Shown piece by piece: positions 54,017 to 61,635 of a DNA stretch of 64,000 nucleotides. The position numbers were made by a program, and so were the translations under genes. The DNA is from Bradyrhizobium arachidis (GTDB lineage Bacteria > Pseudomonadota > Alphaproteobacteria > Rhizobiales > Xanthobacteraceae). Location: assembly GCF_015291705.1 (NCBI RefSeq), contig NZ_CP030050.1, positions 3,286,001-3,350,000 on the forward strand, read 5' to 3'. The number at the start of each line of letters is the position of its first letter. Position 1 is the stretch's first letter. Under the pieces are notes generated by a model. It was given only the letters and a program-made list of their open reading frames with translations. It was not told where the DNA came from and made no database searches.

Positions 54017-55240
54017 CTACATCGCCTTTCCCAGCAAAAATGGCAACTGGCGGGGGCCTCTCACCGTGCCCTGCGACCAGGTCACGGTGCCTGCCGGATC
54101 AAGCCGGAAGTCGGGAATCCGCTTCAGCCATTCCTCCAGCGCAACCTGCATCTCCATGCGCGCAAGATTGGAACCGACGCAACGGTGGATGCCGAGGCCG
54201 AAGGCGGCGTGGCGGTTCTCGCGGCGGTCGATCACGACTTTGTCAGCGTCCGGAAACATTTTCGGGTCGCGGTTGGCGGCCGGGAACGACAGCAGCACCA
54301 TGTTGCCCGTCTTGACCGGGCAGCCCGAGATCGTGGTCTCCTTGACCACCTCGCGGGCCATCGTCACCGGCGAATAAGCGCGCAGCAGTTCCTCCACCGC
54401 AGTCGGGATCAGCCCGGGCTCGGCGATCAGCCGCTCGCGGTCAACAGGCGTCTTGGCGAGATGCCAGAGCGAGGAGCCGATCGCGCTCCAGGTGGTGTCG
54501 ATGCCGGCGATCAGGAGCAGCCGCAGCGAGCCCAGCACATGGGAATCCTCGAGCGGATTGCCCTCCTTGTCCTTCGCATTCATCAAATAGGAGATGAGGT
54601 CGTCGGTGGGCTTGTTCTTGCGCGCCTCGATGTGTCCGCTGAAATAGGCGCTCATCTCTTGCACGGCCTGGAGCAGCACGTTCTCGTCCTTGATGCCGAG
54701 CTCGAGGATCATGTGGATCCAGTTGATGAAGAGATCGCTGTCGGTCTCGGGAATGCCGAGCATATGTGCGATCGCACGCACCGGGATGTGCTTGGTGTAG
54801 CGCTCCGCCGCGTCGATCCGGCCTTCGGTGATGAAGCCGTCGATCAGCTCGTTGCAGATCGCGCGCACTCGCGGCTCGAGCTTTTTCATCGCGTCCGGCG
54901 TGAAAGGCGGCAGCAGCAGCTGCTTGGCCGGCTTGTGCACGGGCGGATCGGACGTGATCGGCGGGGCGGCGTTTTTGCTGGTGATCTCCGGCCGCACGTC
55001 GCGGACGATGATGCGGCGGGAGGAGAAATGCTCGGTGTCGTTGGCAATCGCGCGTACCGCCTCGTAGGTCGTCGGCATGTAGCAGCCGAGGAAGCGGTCG
55101 GTATGCACGACGGGGCTGGCGGCGCGCAATTCTTCCCAGATCGGGAAGGGGTCGTCGGTCCATTGCGGGTCGGTGTGGTCGAAATCATGGACCCAGTCGG
55201 TCACGGGCGGATGGGCGGCGGGCTGGCTGACGTCGGACAT
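54017..55240 (-). CDS. Bacterial cytochrome P450 (class I)
   Basis: A 407-residue soluble P450. The I-helix is AGIDTTWSAIGSS, the ExxR region ERLIAEPGLIPTAVEELLR, and the haem loop AFGLGIHRCVGSNLARM with ligand C354. There is no membrane anchor or fused reductase, so it needs a ferredoxin, supplied by the gene 62 bases upstream on the same strand. The ferredoxin reductase is not in the window. The divergent TetR gene probably controls the pair. The substrate is unknown; terpenes, aromatics or fatty acids are handled by relatives. Confidence 0.95.
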   Translation of the reverse strand: MSDVSQPAAHPPVTDWVHDFDHTDPQWTDDPFPIWEELRAASPVVHTDRFLGCYMPTTYEAVRAIANDTEHFSSRRIIVRDVRPEITSKNAAPPITSDPPVHKPAKQLLLPPFTPDAMKKLEPRVRAICNELIDGFITEGRIDAAERYTKHIPVRAIAHMLGIPETDSDLFINWIHMILELGIKDENVLLQAVQEMSAYFSGHIEARKNKPTDDLISYLMNAKDKEGNPLEDSHVLGSLRLLLIAGIDTTWSAIGSSLWHLAKTPVDRERLIAEPGLIPTAVEELLRAYSPVTMAREVVKETTISGCPVKTGNMVLLSFPAANRDPKMFPDADKVVIDRRENRHAAFGLGIHRCVGSNLARMEMQVALEEWLKRIPDFRLDPAGTVTWSQGTVRGPRQLPFLLGKAM

Positions 55241-55302
55241 CTCGAAAATCCCTTGTAGCTCGTGTTCGCTGAAAGCACGCGGGGCGCGGGGGGAGGTCCC
55301 CG

Positions 55303-55512
55303 CTACTCTTCGATCACATCGATTGCGATTTCCGGGCAGTTGGATTTGGCAAGCCAGGCCTTGTCTTCGAGGCCCGGCGGCACGACGCCATCGCCAGCCT
55401 CATGGGCGTTGCCGTATTCGTCGAGCTCGAACAGCTCCGGCGCCAGCGCCTTGCAGCGTGCGTGGCCCTGGCACTTGTCGGGATCGACGTGAACCCTCAG
55501 TCGCTCTGTCAT
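55303..55512 (-). CDS. Ferredoxin partner of the P450 ([3Fe-4S] type)
   Basis: A 69-residue single-cluster ferredoxin. Cluster ligands are C14, C20 and C59 (DKCQGHARC and NCPEIAI); the second position of the usual CxxCxxC motif is His (H17), the pattern of [3Fe-4S] ferredoxins that work with bacterial P450s. The start is ATG 55512; a longer start would add 24 Arg/Thr-rich residues. It lies directly before the P450 gene, the usual order, and faces a TetR gene across 155 bases. Confidence 0.92.
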   Translation of the reverse strand: MTERLRVHVDPDKCQGHARCKALAPELFELDEYGNAHEAGDGVVPPGLEDKAWLAKSNCPEIAIDVIEE

Positions 55513-55621
55513 GGCGGCTTCCTCGGTCGTATGCGCCGGGCCCGAAGGGCGGCGCGTTCCTCGTGTCAATCTTGTCCGCGACATTTGCGGCTTATTCTAA
55601 GTTATATGATATTACATTCGC

Positions 55622-55638
55622 GACAGGCTTCCCCTGTC
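55622..55638. promoter_or_regulatory. Candidate TetR operator between ferredoxin and TetR genes
   Basis: GACAGG (55622-55627) and CCTGTC (55633-55638) form a perfect 6-bp inverted repeat with a 5-base centre, in the divergent promoter region 30 bases before the TetR ATG. A second, wider dyad GTCAAG/CTTGAC (55636-55661) overlaps it. Either could bind the TetR protein. Confidence 0.5.
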
Positions 55639-55667
55639 AAGGGCAAACTTATAGGCTTGACCGCAAC

Positions 55668-56315
55668 ATGCGCTCACAACTCGCCCGCAAGCCCGAGAAG
55701 ACCTACCATCACGGCGATCTCCGCGACGCTCTGATCAAGGCCGCGCTCCGAGAGGCGGAGCAGGGCGGGGCTGAAGCGATCAGCATCAAGGCGCTGGCAA
55801 AGCAGCTCGGCGTCTCGCAGCCGGCGCCGTACCGGCACTTCGCGGATCGCGAGGCGCTGCTTGCGGCGGCGACGGCCGAAGCGTTCCGCCAGCTCAGTAC
55901 GATCCTGCGCGAGGCGATGGCGAAGCCGTCGAAGCAATCGAAACTGTCGCGGTTGGCGCAGGCGACGCTCGATTTCGGCCTGCGCCGCAACGGCATCTAC
56001 CGGTTGATGTTCGCATCCCGCATCGTGTCATGCGCGGCCAAGGGCAGCGAGCTGCACGCGGCGACGCGCGAGACGTTCGGGCTCGTGATCGAAGCCTTGG
56101 AAGCGCCCGCCGTCGGCTATTTGCGCGAGCGGCAGGCGCTGAAGATCTGGGCCGCGCTGCACGGCGTGGTGATGCTGGCCGAGCAGGGCCTGTTCACGGG
56201 CGAGTCGGCGCACGCCACGCGCGAGGAGCTGGTCGAGGATTTTGTCAACGAGACGAAGGCCGCGCTCGCGGTTGCGATCAAGGACGCGCGGCGCCAGAAG
56301 AAGGCTGGCGCCTAG
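55668..56315 (+). CDS. TetR-family regulator opposite the P450 genes
   Basis: A 215-residue TetR-type regulator. The helix-turn-helix is SIKALAKQLGVSQPAPYRHF, preceded by YHHGDLRDALIKAALREAE, typical of the TetR/WHG-type group. The C-terminal ligand domain has LRRNGIYRLMFASRIV and ALHGVVMLAEQGLF. The ATG at 55668 is used; upstream in-frame sequence belongs to the intergenic region. It is divergent from the ferredoxin/P450 pair with palindromes between. Its 3' end overlaps the racemase-like gene by four bases, tail to tail. Confidence 0.9.
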   Translation: MRSQLARKPEKTYHHGDLRDALIKAALREAEQGGAEAISIKALAKQLGVSQPAPYRHFADREALLAAATAEAFRQLSTILREAMAKPSKQSKLSRLAQATLDFGLRRNGIYRLMFASRIVSCAAKGSELHAATRETFGLVIEALEAPAVGYLRERQALKIWAALHGVVMLAEQGLFTGESAHATREELVEDFVNETKAALAVAIKDARRQKKAGA

Positions 56316-56962
56316 GTTTTCGCCTTCAAGAGCCGCATCAGCTTCTCGACCGCGCTGTCTGGCGTTGTCACCACGGGACGGCCCGTCGCCTCTGCGACCA
56401 GCGGCGCAGTCGCCGCGATGCTGAACTGCGCCAGCGCAATGACGTCGCAATCGTGCAGGTCGCGCGAGGCTTCCGCGATCAGCCGGTCGTGCGTGGCGCG
56501 GTCGCCGCGGTCGAGCGCCGCCAGTGCGCCCTCGGCGAGCTTCGGCACGATCTGGACGGAGGCGGGAAACTCCGGCGGCATCGATACCAACGTCGGCGGG
56601 AAGGTCGAGAGCAGGCCGATCCGCTTGCCCATCGTCACGGCACGCTCGATCATGGCTTCGTTCGGCTTCAGCACCGGCATCGGCGCATGCGCCCGCGCTA
56701 CCGCCTCGATGCAGGGACCGAAGGCCGAGCAGGTGAACAGGATCGCATTTGCTCCGGTCGCCGCCGCATAGTCGCCGAGCGCAAGGAAACGCTCGGTCAT
56801 GGCATCATTGAGCTCGCCGTCGCGCGCCAGATCCGCCGACAGGCTGTCGTCGAGCAGGTTCATCAGCCGCGCCTCCGGCCACGCCTGCGCGAACGCCGCC
56901 TCGATCGGGGCGATGGAATGCTTGAGGGCGTGGATCAGGGCGATGCGAGGAGGCGTGCTCAT
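56312..56962 (-). CDS. Aspartate/glutamate racemase-family protein
   Basis: A 216-residue protein of the Asp/Glu/hydantoin racemase fold. The first catalytic cysteine is present (C78 in LFTCSAFGP). At the second cysteine position the sequence reads VIALAQFSIA, with Gln179 in place of Cys. A true two-base racemase needs both cysteines, so the reaction may be an isomerisation, a decarboxylation or another one-base reaction. The N-terminal RIALIHALKHSIAPIEAAF matches the family. It stands on the same strand as the amino-acid binding protein and aminotransferase but is separated from them by repeat B. Confidence 0.85.
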   Translation of the reverse strand: MSTPPRIALIHALKHSIAPIEAAFAQAWPEARLMNLLDDSLSADLARDGELNDAMTERFLALGDYAAATGANAILFTCSAFGPCIEAVARAHAPMPVLKPNEAMIERAVTMGKRIGLLSTFPPTLVSMPPEFPASVQIVPKLAEGALAALDRGDRATHDRLIAEASRDLHDCDVIALAQFSIAATAPLVAEATGRPVVTTPDSAVEKLMRLLKAKT

Positions 56963-56983
56963 TGCAGGTGACTACCTGATATG

Positions 56984-57105
56984 TCTCGTGCCCCGGACGC
57001 AGCGCAATGCGTAGTATTGCGCTGCAGAGCCGGGGCCAATCGCGGCTGCCGGGTCCCGGCTCTGCGCAGCAGCGTTGCACGCTGCAGCGCGTCCGGGACA
57101 CGAGA
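56984..57105. repeat. Palindromic intergenic repeat, family B
   Basis: A 122-base element. Outer arms 56984-57000 and 57089-57105 pair over 17 bases with one mismatch. Inside are three hairpins: 56999-57025 (10-bp stem), 57026-57063 (9-bp stem AGAGCCGGG/CCCGGCTCT) and 57069-57085 (7-bp stem). It fills the gap between the racemase-like gene and the binding protein gene. Confidence 0.85.
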
Positions 57106-57109
57106 GAAG

Positions 57110-58120
57110 TTATTTGAACGGCACCGCGTACATCAAGCCGCCCTTGCTCCAGAGGCCATTGAGGCCGCGCTCGAGCTTGAGCGGGCTCGCCTTGCCGACA
57201 TTGCGCTCGTAGATCTCGCCGTAATTGCCGGTGGCCTTGATCGCGATGACCAGCCATTTGTTGTCGAGCCCGAGCCGCGAGCCGAGATCGCCGGAGGCAC
57301 CCAACAGCCGCTGGATCGCAGGCGTCTGCGACTTCGTCATCTCCTCGACATTGGCCTGCGTGACGCCGAGCTCCTCGGCTTCGATCAGGCCGTAATGCAG
57401 CCAGGTGATGATGTCGCTCCAGACTTCGTCGCCGTTGCGGGTGAAGGGGCCGAGCGGCTCCTTGCTGATGGTCTGCGGCAACACGACGTAATCGGCCGGG
57501 TTCGGTGCGGCGGTCGTCACGGCGCCGGCGAGCGCCGAGGCATCCTGGGTCATGGCATCGCAGCGGCCGCCGAAGAAGGTCTGGTACATGGTGTCGACGC
57601 GGTCGAACACCAGCGGCTTCCAGTCGATGCCGTTGGCCCGGCCGTAATCGCCGAGCGTGACCTCATGCGTGGTGCCCTGCGCGACGCAGACCGTGGCACC
57701 CTTGAGGTCCTTCAGCTCCTTCACGCCGAGGTCCTTCTTCACGACAAAGCCCTGGCCGTCGTAGAAATTGATCGGACCCTGGCGCAGGCCCAGCGTCACG
57801 CCGCGCAAATAGGTCTGGGTCGAGTTGCGGTAGAGCACATCGATCTCGCCCGATTGCAGGGCTGTGAAGCGGTTTTGCGCCGTCAGAGAGACGTAGCGCA
57901 CCTTGCTGGGATCACCGAGCACGCCGGCGGCGAGCGCGCGGCAATAGTCGACGTCGAGACCCTTGTAATTGCCTTGCGAGTCCGGTGCCGAGAAACCAGC
58001 GAAGCCGGCGCTGACGCCGCACACCAGCGTGCCGCGGCTCTTCACCGTGTCCAGCGTCGCCGCCGATGCGACAACCGTCGATGCCGCGAGCACGCCCGCT
58101 GCGATAACCACTTTCCTCAT
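57110..58120 (-). CDS. aapJ: General amino-acid ABC transporter binding protein (AapJ type)
   Basis: A 336-residue periplasmic binding protein of SBP family 3. A signal peptide of about 22 residues is followed by LDTVKSRGTLVCGVSAGFAG and the DSQGNYKGLDVDYCRALAAG motif typical of AapJ/BztA. Length (about 340) fits the general L-amino-acid system of rhizobia. It is on the minus strand with the aminotransferase and regulator, whereas the two permeases are divergent. The AapJ-like label is by family resemblance; the ligand could be narrower. Confidence 0.9.
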   Translation of the reverse strand: MRKVVIAAGVLAASTVVASAATLDTVKSRGTLVCGVSAGFAGFSAPDSQGNYKGLDVDYCRALAAGVLGDPSKVRYVSLTAQNRFTALQSGEIDVLYRNSTQTYLRGVTLGLRQGPINFYDGQGFVVKKDLGVKELKDLKGATVCVAQGTTHEVTLGDYGRANGIDWKPLVFDRVDTMYQTFFGGRCDAMTQDASALAGAVTTAAPNPADYVVLPQTISKEPLGPFTRNGDEVWSDIITWLHYGLIEAEELGVTQANVEEMTKSQTPAIQRLLGASGDLGSRLGLDNKWLVIAIKATGNYGEIYERNVGKASPLKLERGLNGLWSKGGLMYAVPFK

Positions 58121-58132
58121 TCTACTCTCCCC

Positions 58133-59482
58133 TCAGTGATTGACACTACGCAACACGTTGTCGACGGCCGTGCCGAGCTTGTCGACAATCTGATCGATCT
58201 CGTCGGCCGAGGCGATATAGGGCGGCGCCAGCAGCACATGGTCGCCGCGGACGCCGTCCACGGTGCCGCCGCCGGGATAGCAGCCGAGCCCGTTAGCAAA
58301 GGCCTCCGCCTTGATCTTCTGGTGCAGCTTGAGCGCTGGGTCGAACGAGGTGCGGCTGGCCCGATCGGCGACGAGCTCGATCGCCCAGAACAGGCCGCGC
58401 CCGCGGATGTCGCCGACATGGCGATGATTGCCGAATCGCTCGGTCAGCCGCTGCTCGAGCTGCTTGCCGCGCTCCCTCACGCGATCGAGCAGGCGGTCCT
58501 CGCGGATCACATCCTGCACCGCAAGCGCGGCTGCGCAGGCGAGGGGATGGGCGAGATAAGTGTGGCCGTGCTGGAACGCGCCGGAGCCGGACCGGATGGT
58601 ATCGATGATCTCTCTGCTCGCGAGCATCGCGCCGATCGGCTGGTAGCCGCCGCCGAGACCCTTTGCAATCGCCTGGATGTCAGGTGAGATGCCTTCCTGC
58701 TCCCAGGCATGCGTCGTGCCGGTGCGGCCCATGCCGCTCATGACCTCGTCGAGAATGAGCAGCGCGCCATGCCGGTTACAGATCTCGCGCACCGCCTTGA
58801 AGTAGCCGTCCGGCGCCGTCACCGCGCCGGCGGTGGCGCCGACAACGGGCTCGGCGAGGAACGCCGCGACACTGTTCGGGCCGAGGCGCTGGAACTCGGC
58901 CTCCAGCTCCGCGGCAAGGCGCGCGACGAACTGCGCATCCGACTCGCCGTCGTTCTTCTCGTGATAGGCGAAGGCCGGCGTCACATGGCTGAACGCGGCC
59001 GAGAGCAGCGGCGCATAGGGTGCGCGGCGCCAGGCATTGCCGCCGGCGGCGAGCGCGCCGAGCGTGTTGCCGTGATAGCTCTGCCGCCGCGCGATGAAAT
59101 GCTGCCGCTGCGGCTCACCGCGCTCGATGAAATATTGCCGCGCCAGCTTGATGCTGGCTTCGATCGCCTCCGATCCGCCGCTGACGAAATAGGCGTAGGC
59201 GAGACCGCCGGGCTCGTGCCCGACCAGCGTCTCCGCGAGCGCCTCGGCCGGCTCGGATGAGAAGAACGCGGTGTGGGCATAGGCCAGCGTGGAGGCCTGC
59301 TTGGCAATCGCCGCGATCACGCGCGGATGCTGGTGGCCGAGGCAGGAGACCGCCGCCCCGCCGGAGGCATCGATCACGCGGCGCCCATCCTCGGCGAAGA
59401 GATAGACGCCTTCGCCGCCGATCGCCTTGGGCGGCGTTTCGCGGAGAGAGCGGTGCAGCACGCGGCTGGTGCGGGTGCTCAT
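58133..59482 (-). CDS. Class III PLP-dependent aminotransferase
   Basis: A 449-residue omega-type aminotransferase of fold type I, class III. The PLP lysine is K274 in AIAKGLGGGYQPIGAML, and the LLILDEVMSGMGRTG block holds the cofactor-binding Asp. Substrates in the class include beta-alanine, GABA, ornithine and other omega-amines. It lies 12 bases before the binding protein gene and 3 bases after the regulator gene, so it is co-transcribed with an amino-acid importer and probably acts on what the importer brings in. Confidence 0.93.
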   Translation of the reverse strand: MSTRTSRVLHRSLRETPPKAIGGEGVYLFAEDGRRVIDASGGAAVSCLGHQHPRVIAAIAKQASTLAYAHTAFFSSEPAEALAETLVGHEPGGLAYAYFVSGGSEAIEASIKLARQYFIERGEPQRQHFIARRQSYHGNTLGALAAGGNAWRRAPYAPLLSAAFSHVTPAFAYHEKNDGESDAQFVARLAAELEAEFQRLGPNSVAAFLAEPVVGATAGAVTAPDGYFKAVREICNRHGALLILDEVMSGMGRTGTTHAWEQEGISPDIQAIAKGLGGGYQPIGAMLASREIIDTIRSGSGAFQHGHTYLAHPLACAAALAVQDVIREDRLLDRVRERGKQLEQRLTERFGNHRHVGDIRGRGLFWAIELVADRASRTSFDPALKLHQKIKAEAFANGLGCYPGGGTVDGVRGDHVLLAPPYIASADEIDQIVDKLGTAVDNVLRSVNH

Positions 59483-59485
59483 GGG

Positions 59486-60358
59486 TCAACCTTTCTCTGA
59501 GACGTAGGTGGAGGCAGCGGCGAGCCGCGCCTCGGTATGTTCCAGTCGCTTCTTCGCGGCGGTGCCGCCGAGCGAGAACGTCACCGCGGCGAGCGACTGC
59601 GCGATCGCGATGGCGCCGGTGAGGCTGGGGAAGAAGCCGGGCGAGGAGGCCGCCTCGAACAGCAGCACCTGGTCGGCGCCCTCGGCCATCGGTGCCGAGA
59701 GGCTGTCCGCGATCGCGATCAGCGTTGCGCCGGCGCGATGGGCGGCTTGCGCGACGCGCACGCTCGCGTTCGTGTAGGGCAGAAAGCCGACGACGATGAC
59801 GGCTTCGCCGGGACGGAAGGCGCCGAGATCGAGATCGTCGGGTCCGGACGCGCCGACGAGCTGTACCTGCTCCGGGCGGAACAGCCGCAGTTCGTAGTTC
59901 AACAGCTCAGCGACGCTGCGGCAGCTGCGGTAGCCGGCGATCCAGATCCGCTTGGCGTCGTGCAGCGCGCGGGCTGCGGCCACAATCGGCTGCGCCGGAA
60001 TGCGTGGCAGGCCGGCGCCTTCGGCCGCGAGCTTGTCGATGACGAGCGCGACATCGGCGTTGGGGCCATGACGCCGGCCCTTCGCCCTGGCGGAGAACGG
60101 CGAGGTCTGTGACGGCCGCCGCGCTTCGGTCAGCGCCGCGCGGAGCTCGTCCCAGCCGGAATAGCCGATCGCCTTGGCAAGCCGCGTGAACGCGGCGGGA
60201 TCGGCGCCGGCTTCGGCGGCCAGATCGCGCATCGAACGGGTGGTGGCGTCGTAATCATTGGCGGCGACGAAGCGGCCGACCTCCTGCAGGCGCAGGGGAA
60301 GCGATGGCAATGCGATACGCAGTTCGCTCAGCGGCGAGGATTTCGCGGGCTCGGCCAT
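59486..60358 (-). CDS. MurR/RpiR-family regulator of the amino-acid locus
   Basis: A 290-residue regulator with an N-terminal RpiR helix-turn-helix (TRSMRDLAAEAGADPAAFTRLA) and a C-terminal SIS domain (residues about 130-260; IWIAGYRSCRSVAELLNYEL, FLPYTNASVRVAQAAH). SIS domains usually bind sugar phosphates, but RpiR proteins near amino-acid genes are common in rhizobia. It is first in the minus-strand operon and faces the permease gene across 87 bases, so it can control both directions. Confidence 0.92.
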   Translation of the reverse strand: MAEPAKSSPLSELRIALPSLPLRLQEVGRFVAANDYDATTRSMRDLAAEAGADPAAFTRLAKAIGYSGWDELRAALTEARRPSQTSPFSARAKGRRHGPNADVALVIDKLAAEGAGLPRIPAQPIVAAARALHDAKRIWIAGYRSCRSVAELLNYELRLFRPEQVQLVGASGPDDLDLGAFRPGEAVIVVGFLPYTNASVRVAQAAHRAGATLIAIADSLSAPMAEGADQVLLFEAASSPGFFPSLTGAIAIAQSLAAVTFSLGGTAAKKRLEHTEARLAAASTYVSEKG

Positions 60359-60366
60359 GAAACATT

Positions 60367-60395
60367 TGTTGCATGAATCTTGGATTGGTGCAACA
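60367..60395. promoter_or_regulatory. Candidate RpiR operator
   Basis: TGTTGCA (60367-60373) and TGCAACA (60389-60395) form a perfect 7-bp inverted repeat with a 15-base spacer, in the 87-base gap between the divergent RpiR and permease genes. Position suggests a site for the regulator. Confidence 0.5.
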
Positions 60396-60445
60396 GTTGA
60401 CGTGCGCCGCCGGAAATCGTTGCTTTTGAGAAGGATTTTTGTGCT

Positions 60446-61633
60446 GTGACATCAGACACGCCAAGACCGCCGCCGCGCCGCCGCCTGTTCGGTGCGTGGG
60501 GCCCCCGCGAGCTGAAGGGCCTGTTCTGGCAGGTGCTGGTGGTCGGGATCGCGGTCGCGGTCATCGCCTTCCTCTGGTCCAACACCGTCACCAATCTGTC
60601 GGCGCGCCGCATCACCACAGGCTTTGCCTTCCTCGGCCGCGAGGCCGGCATGCCCATCGCCGACAGCCTGCTCCCCTATAGTCCTAGGGATACCTATCTC
60701 TGGGCGTTCGTCGTCGGCGTTGCCAACACCCTGCGCGTCGCCGTGATCGGCATCGTGCTCGCCACCATCGTGGGCACGCTGATCGGCATCTCCAGGCTAT
60801 CGGCGAATTGGCTGCTGTCGCGGCTTGCCGCCGTCTATGTCGAAACGCTGCGCGACATTCCGCTGCTGCTCCAGCTCCTGTTCTGGTACGTGCTGATGCA
60901 GGCGCTGCCGGCCGCGCGCGCAGCGTGGCGGCCGGTCGAGGGTGTGTTCCTGTCCAATCGCGGCCTGATCCTGCCGGCCATCCCGGTTGGTTTGCCGCAG
61001 CTCTGGGTGCTCGGCACGGCCGTGCTTGGGCTAGCCCTATTCTATCTGATCCGGCGACGGTTGATCGCGGAGCAGATGCGCGACGGCAAACCGCGGCCGG
61101 CTTGGCCGTTTGCGATTGGCCTCATCGTCGCGCTGCCTGTGGCCGTCTCGCTGGTGCTCGGCGTATCCTGGACCATCGAATGGCCGCAGCTGCGCGGCTT
61201 CAATTTCGTCGGCGGGCTCACGCTCGCGCCGGAATATTTCGCGCTGCTGATCGCGCTCGTCACCTACACCTCGGCGTTCATCGCCGAGATCGTGCGCAGC
61301 GGCATCCAGTCGGTGCCGCGCGGGCAGTGGGATGCCGCCAATGCGCTGGGCCTGCGCCGCAGCTTCATGCTGCGGCAGATCATCCTGCCGCAGGCGCTGC
61401 GCGTCATCGTGCCGCCGATGACGAGCCAGTATCTCAATCTCACCAAGAACTCCTCGCTCGCGGTCGCGATCGGGTACCAGGACGTGGTCTCGGTCGCCAA
61501 CACCACGTTGAACCAGACCGGGCAGGCAATCGAGGCGATCGCGCTGATCATGGCGGTGTTTTTGACCATCAGCCTGTCCATCAGCTTCTTCATGAACTGG
61601 TACAATGCGCGCATCGCGCTGGTGGAGCGCTGA
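60446..61633 (+). CDS. aapQ: General amino-acid ABC permease (AapQ type)
   Basis: A 395-residue HisM-type permease with about eight TMs, the length of AapQ/BztB, which is longer than ordinary polar amino-acid permeases because of an internal insertion. The coupling region EIVRSGIQSVPRGQWDAANA near residue 280 and RQIILPQALRVIVPPMTSQY are typical. It starts at a GTG with AAGGA ten bases upstream. It is followed by the AapM-type gene after two bases. No ATPase gene accompanies the pair. Confidence 0.92.
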   Translation: MTSDTPRPPPRRRLFGAWGPRELKGLFWQVLVVGIAVAVIAFLWSNTVTNLSARRITTGFAFLGREAGMPIADSLLPYSPRDTYLWAFVVGVANTLRVAVIGIVLATIVGTLIGISRLSANWLLSRLAAVYVETLRDIPLLLQLLFWYVLMQALPAARAAWRPVEGVFLSNRGLILPAIPVGLPQLWVLGTAVLGLALFYLIRRRLIAEQMRDGKPRPAWPFAIGLIVALPVAVSLVLGVSWTIEWPQLRGFNFVGGLTLAPEYFALLIALVTYTSAFIAEIVRSGIQSVPRGQWDAANALGLRRSFMLRQIILPQALRVIVPPMTSQYLNLTKNSSLAVAIGYQDVVSVANTTLNQTGQAIEAIALIMAVFLTISLSISFFMNWYNARIALVER

Positions 61634-61635
61634 GC

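Noticed and set aside
28577..57110. CRISPR array or tRNA genes at the palindromic repeats
   Set aside because: The repeats are single, widely spaced copies without regular spacers, and none shows tRNA features such as the T-loop or anticodon stem arrangement.
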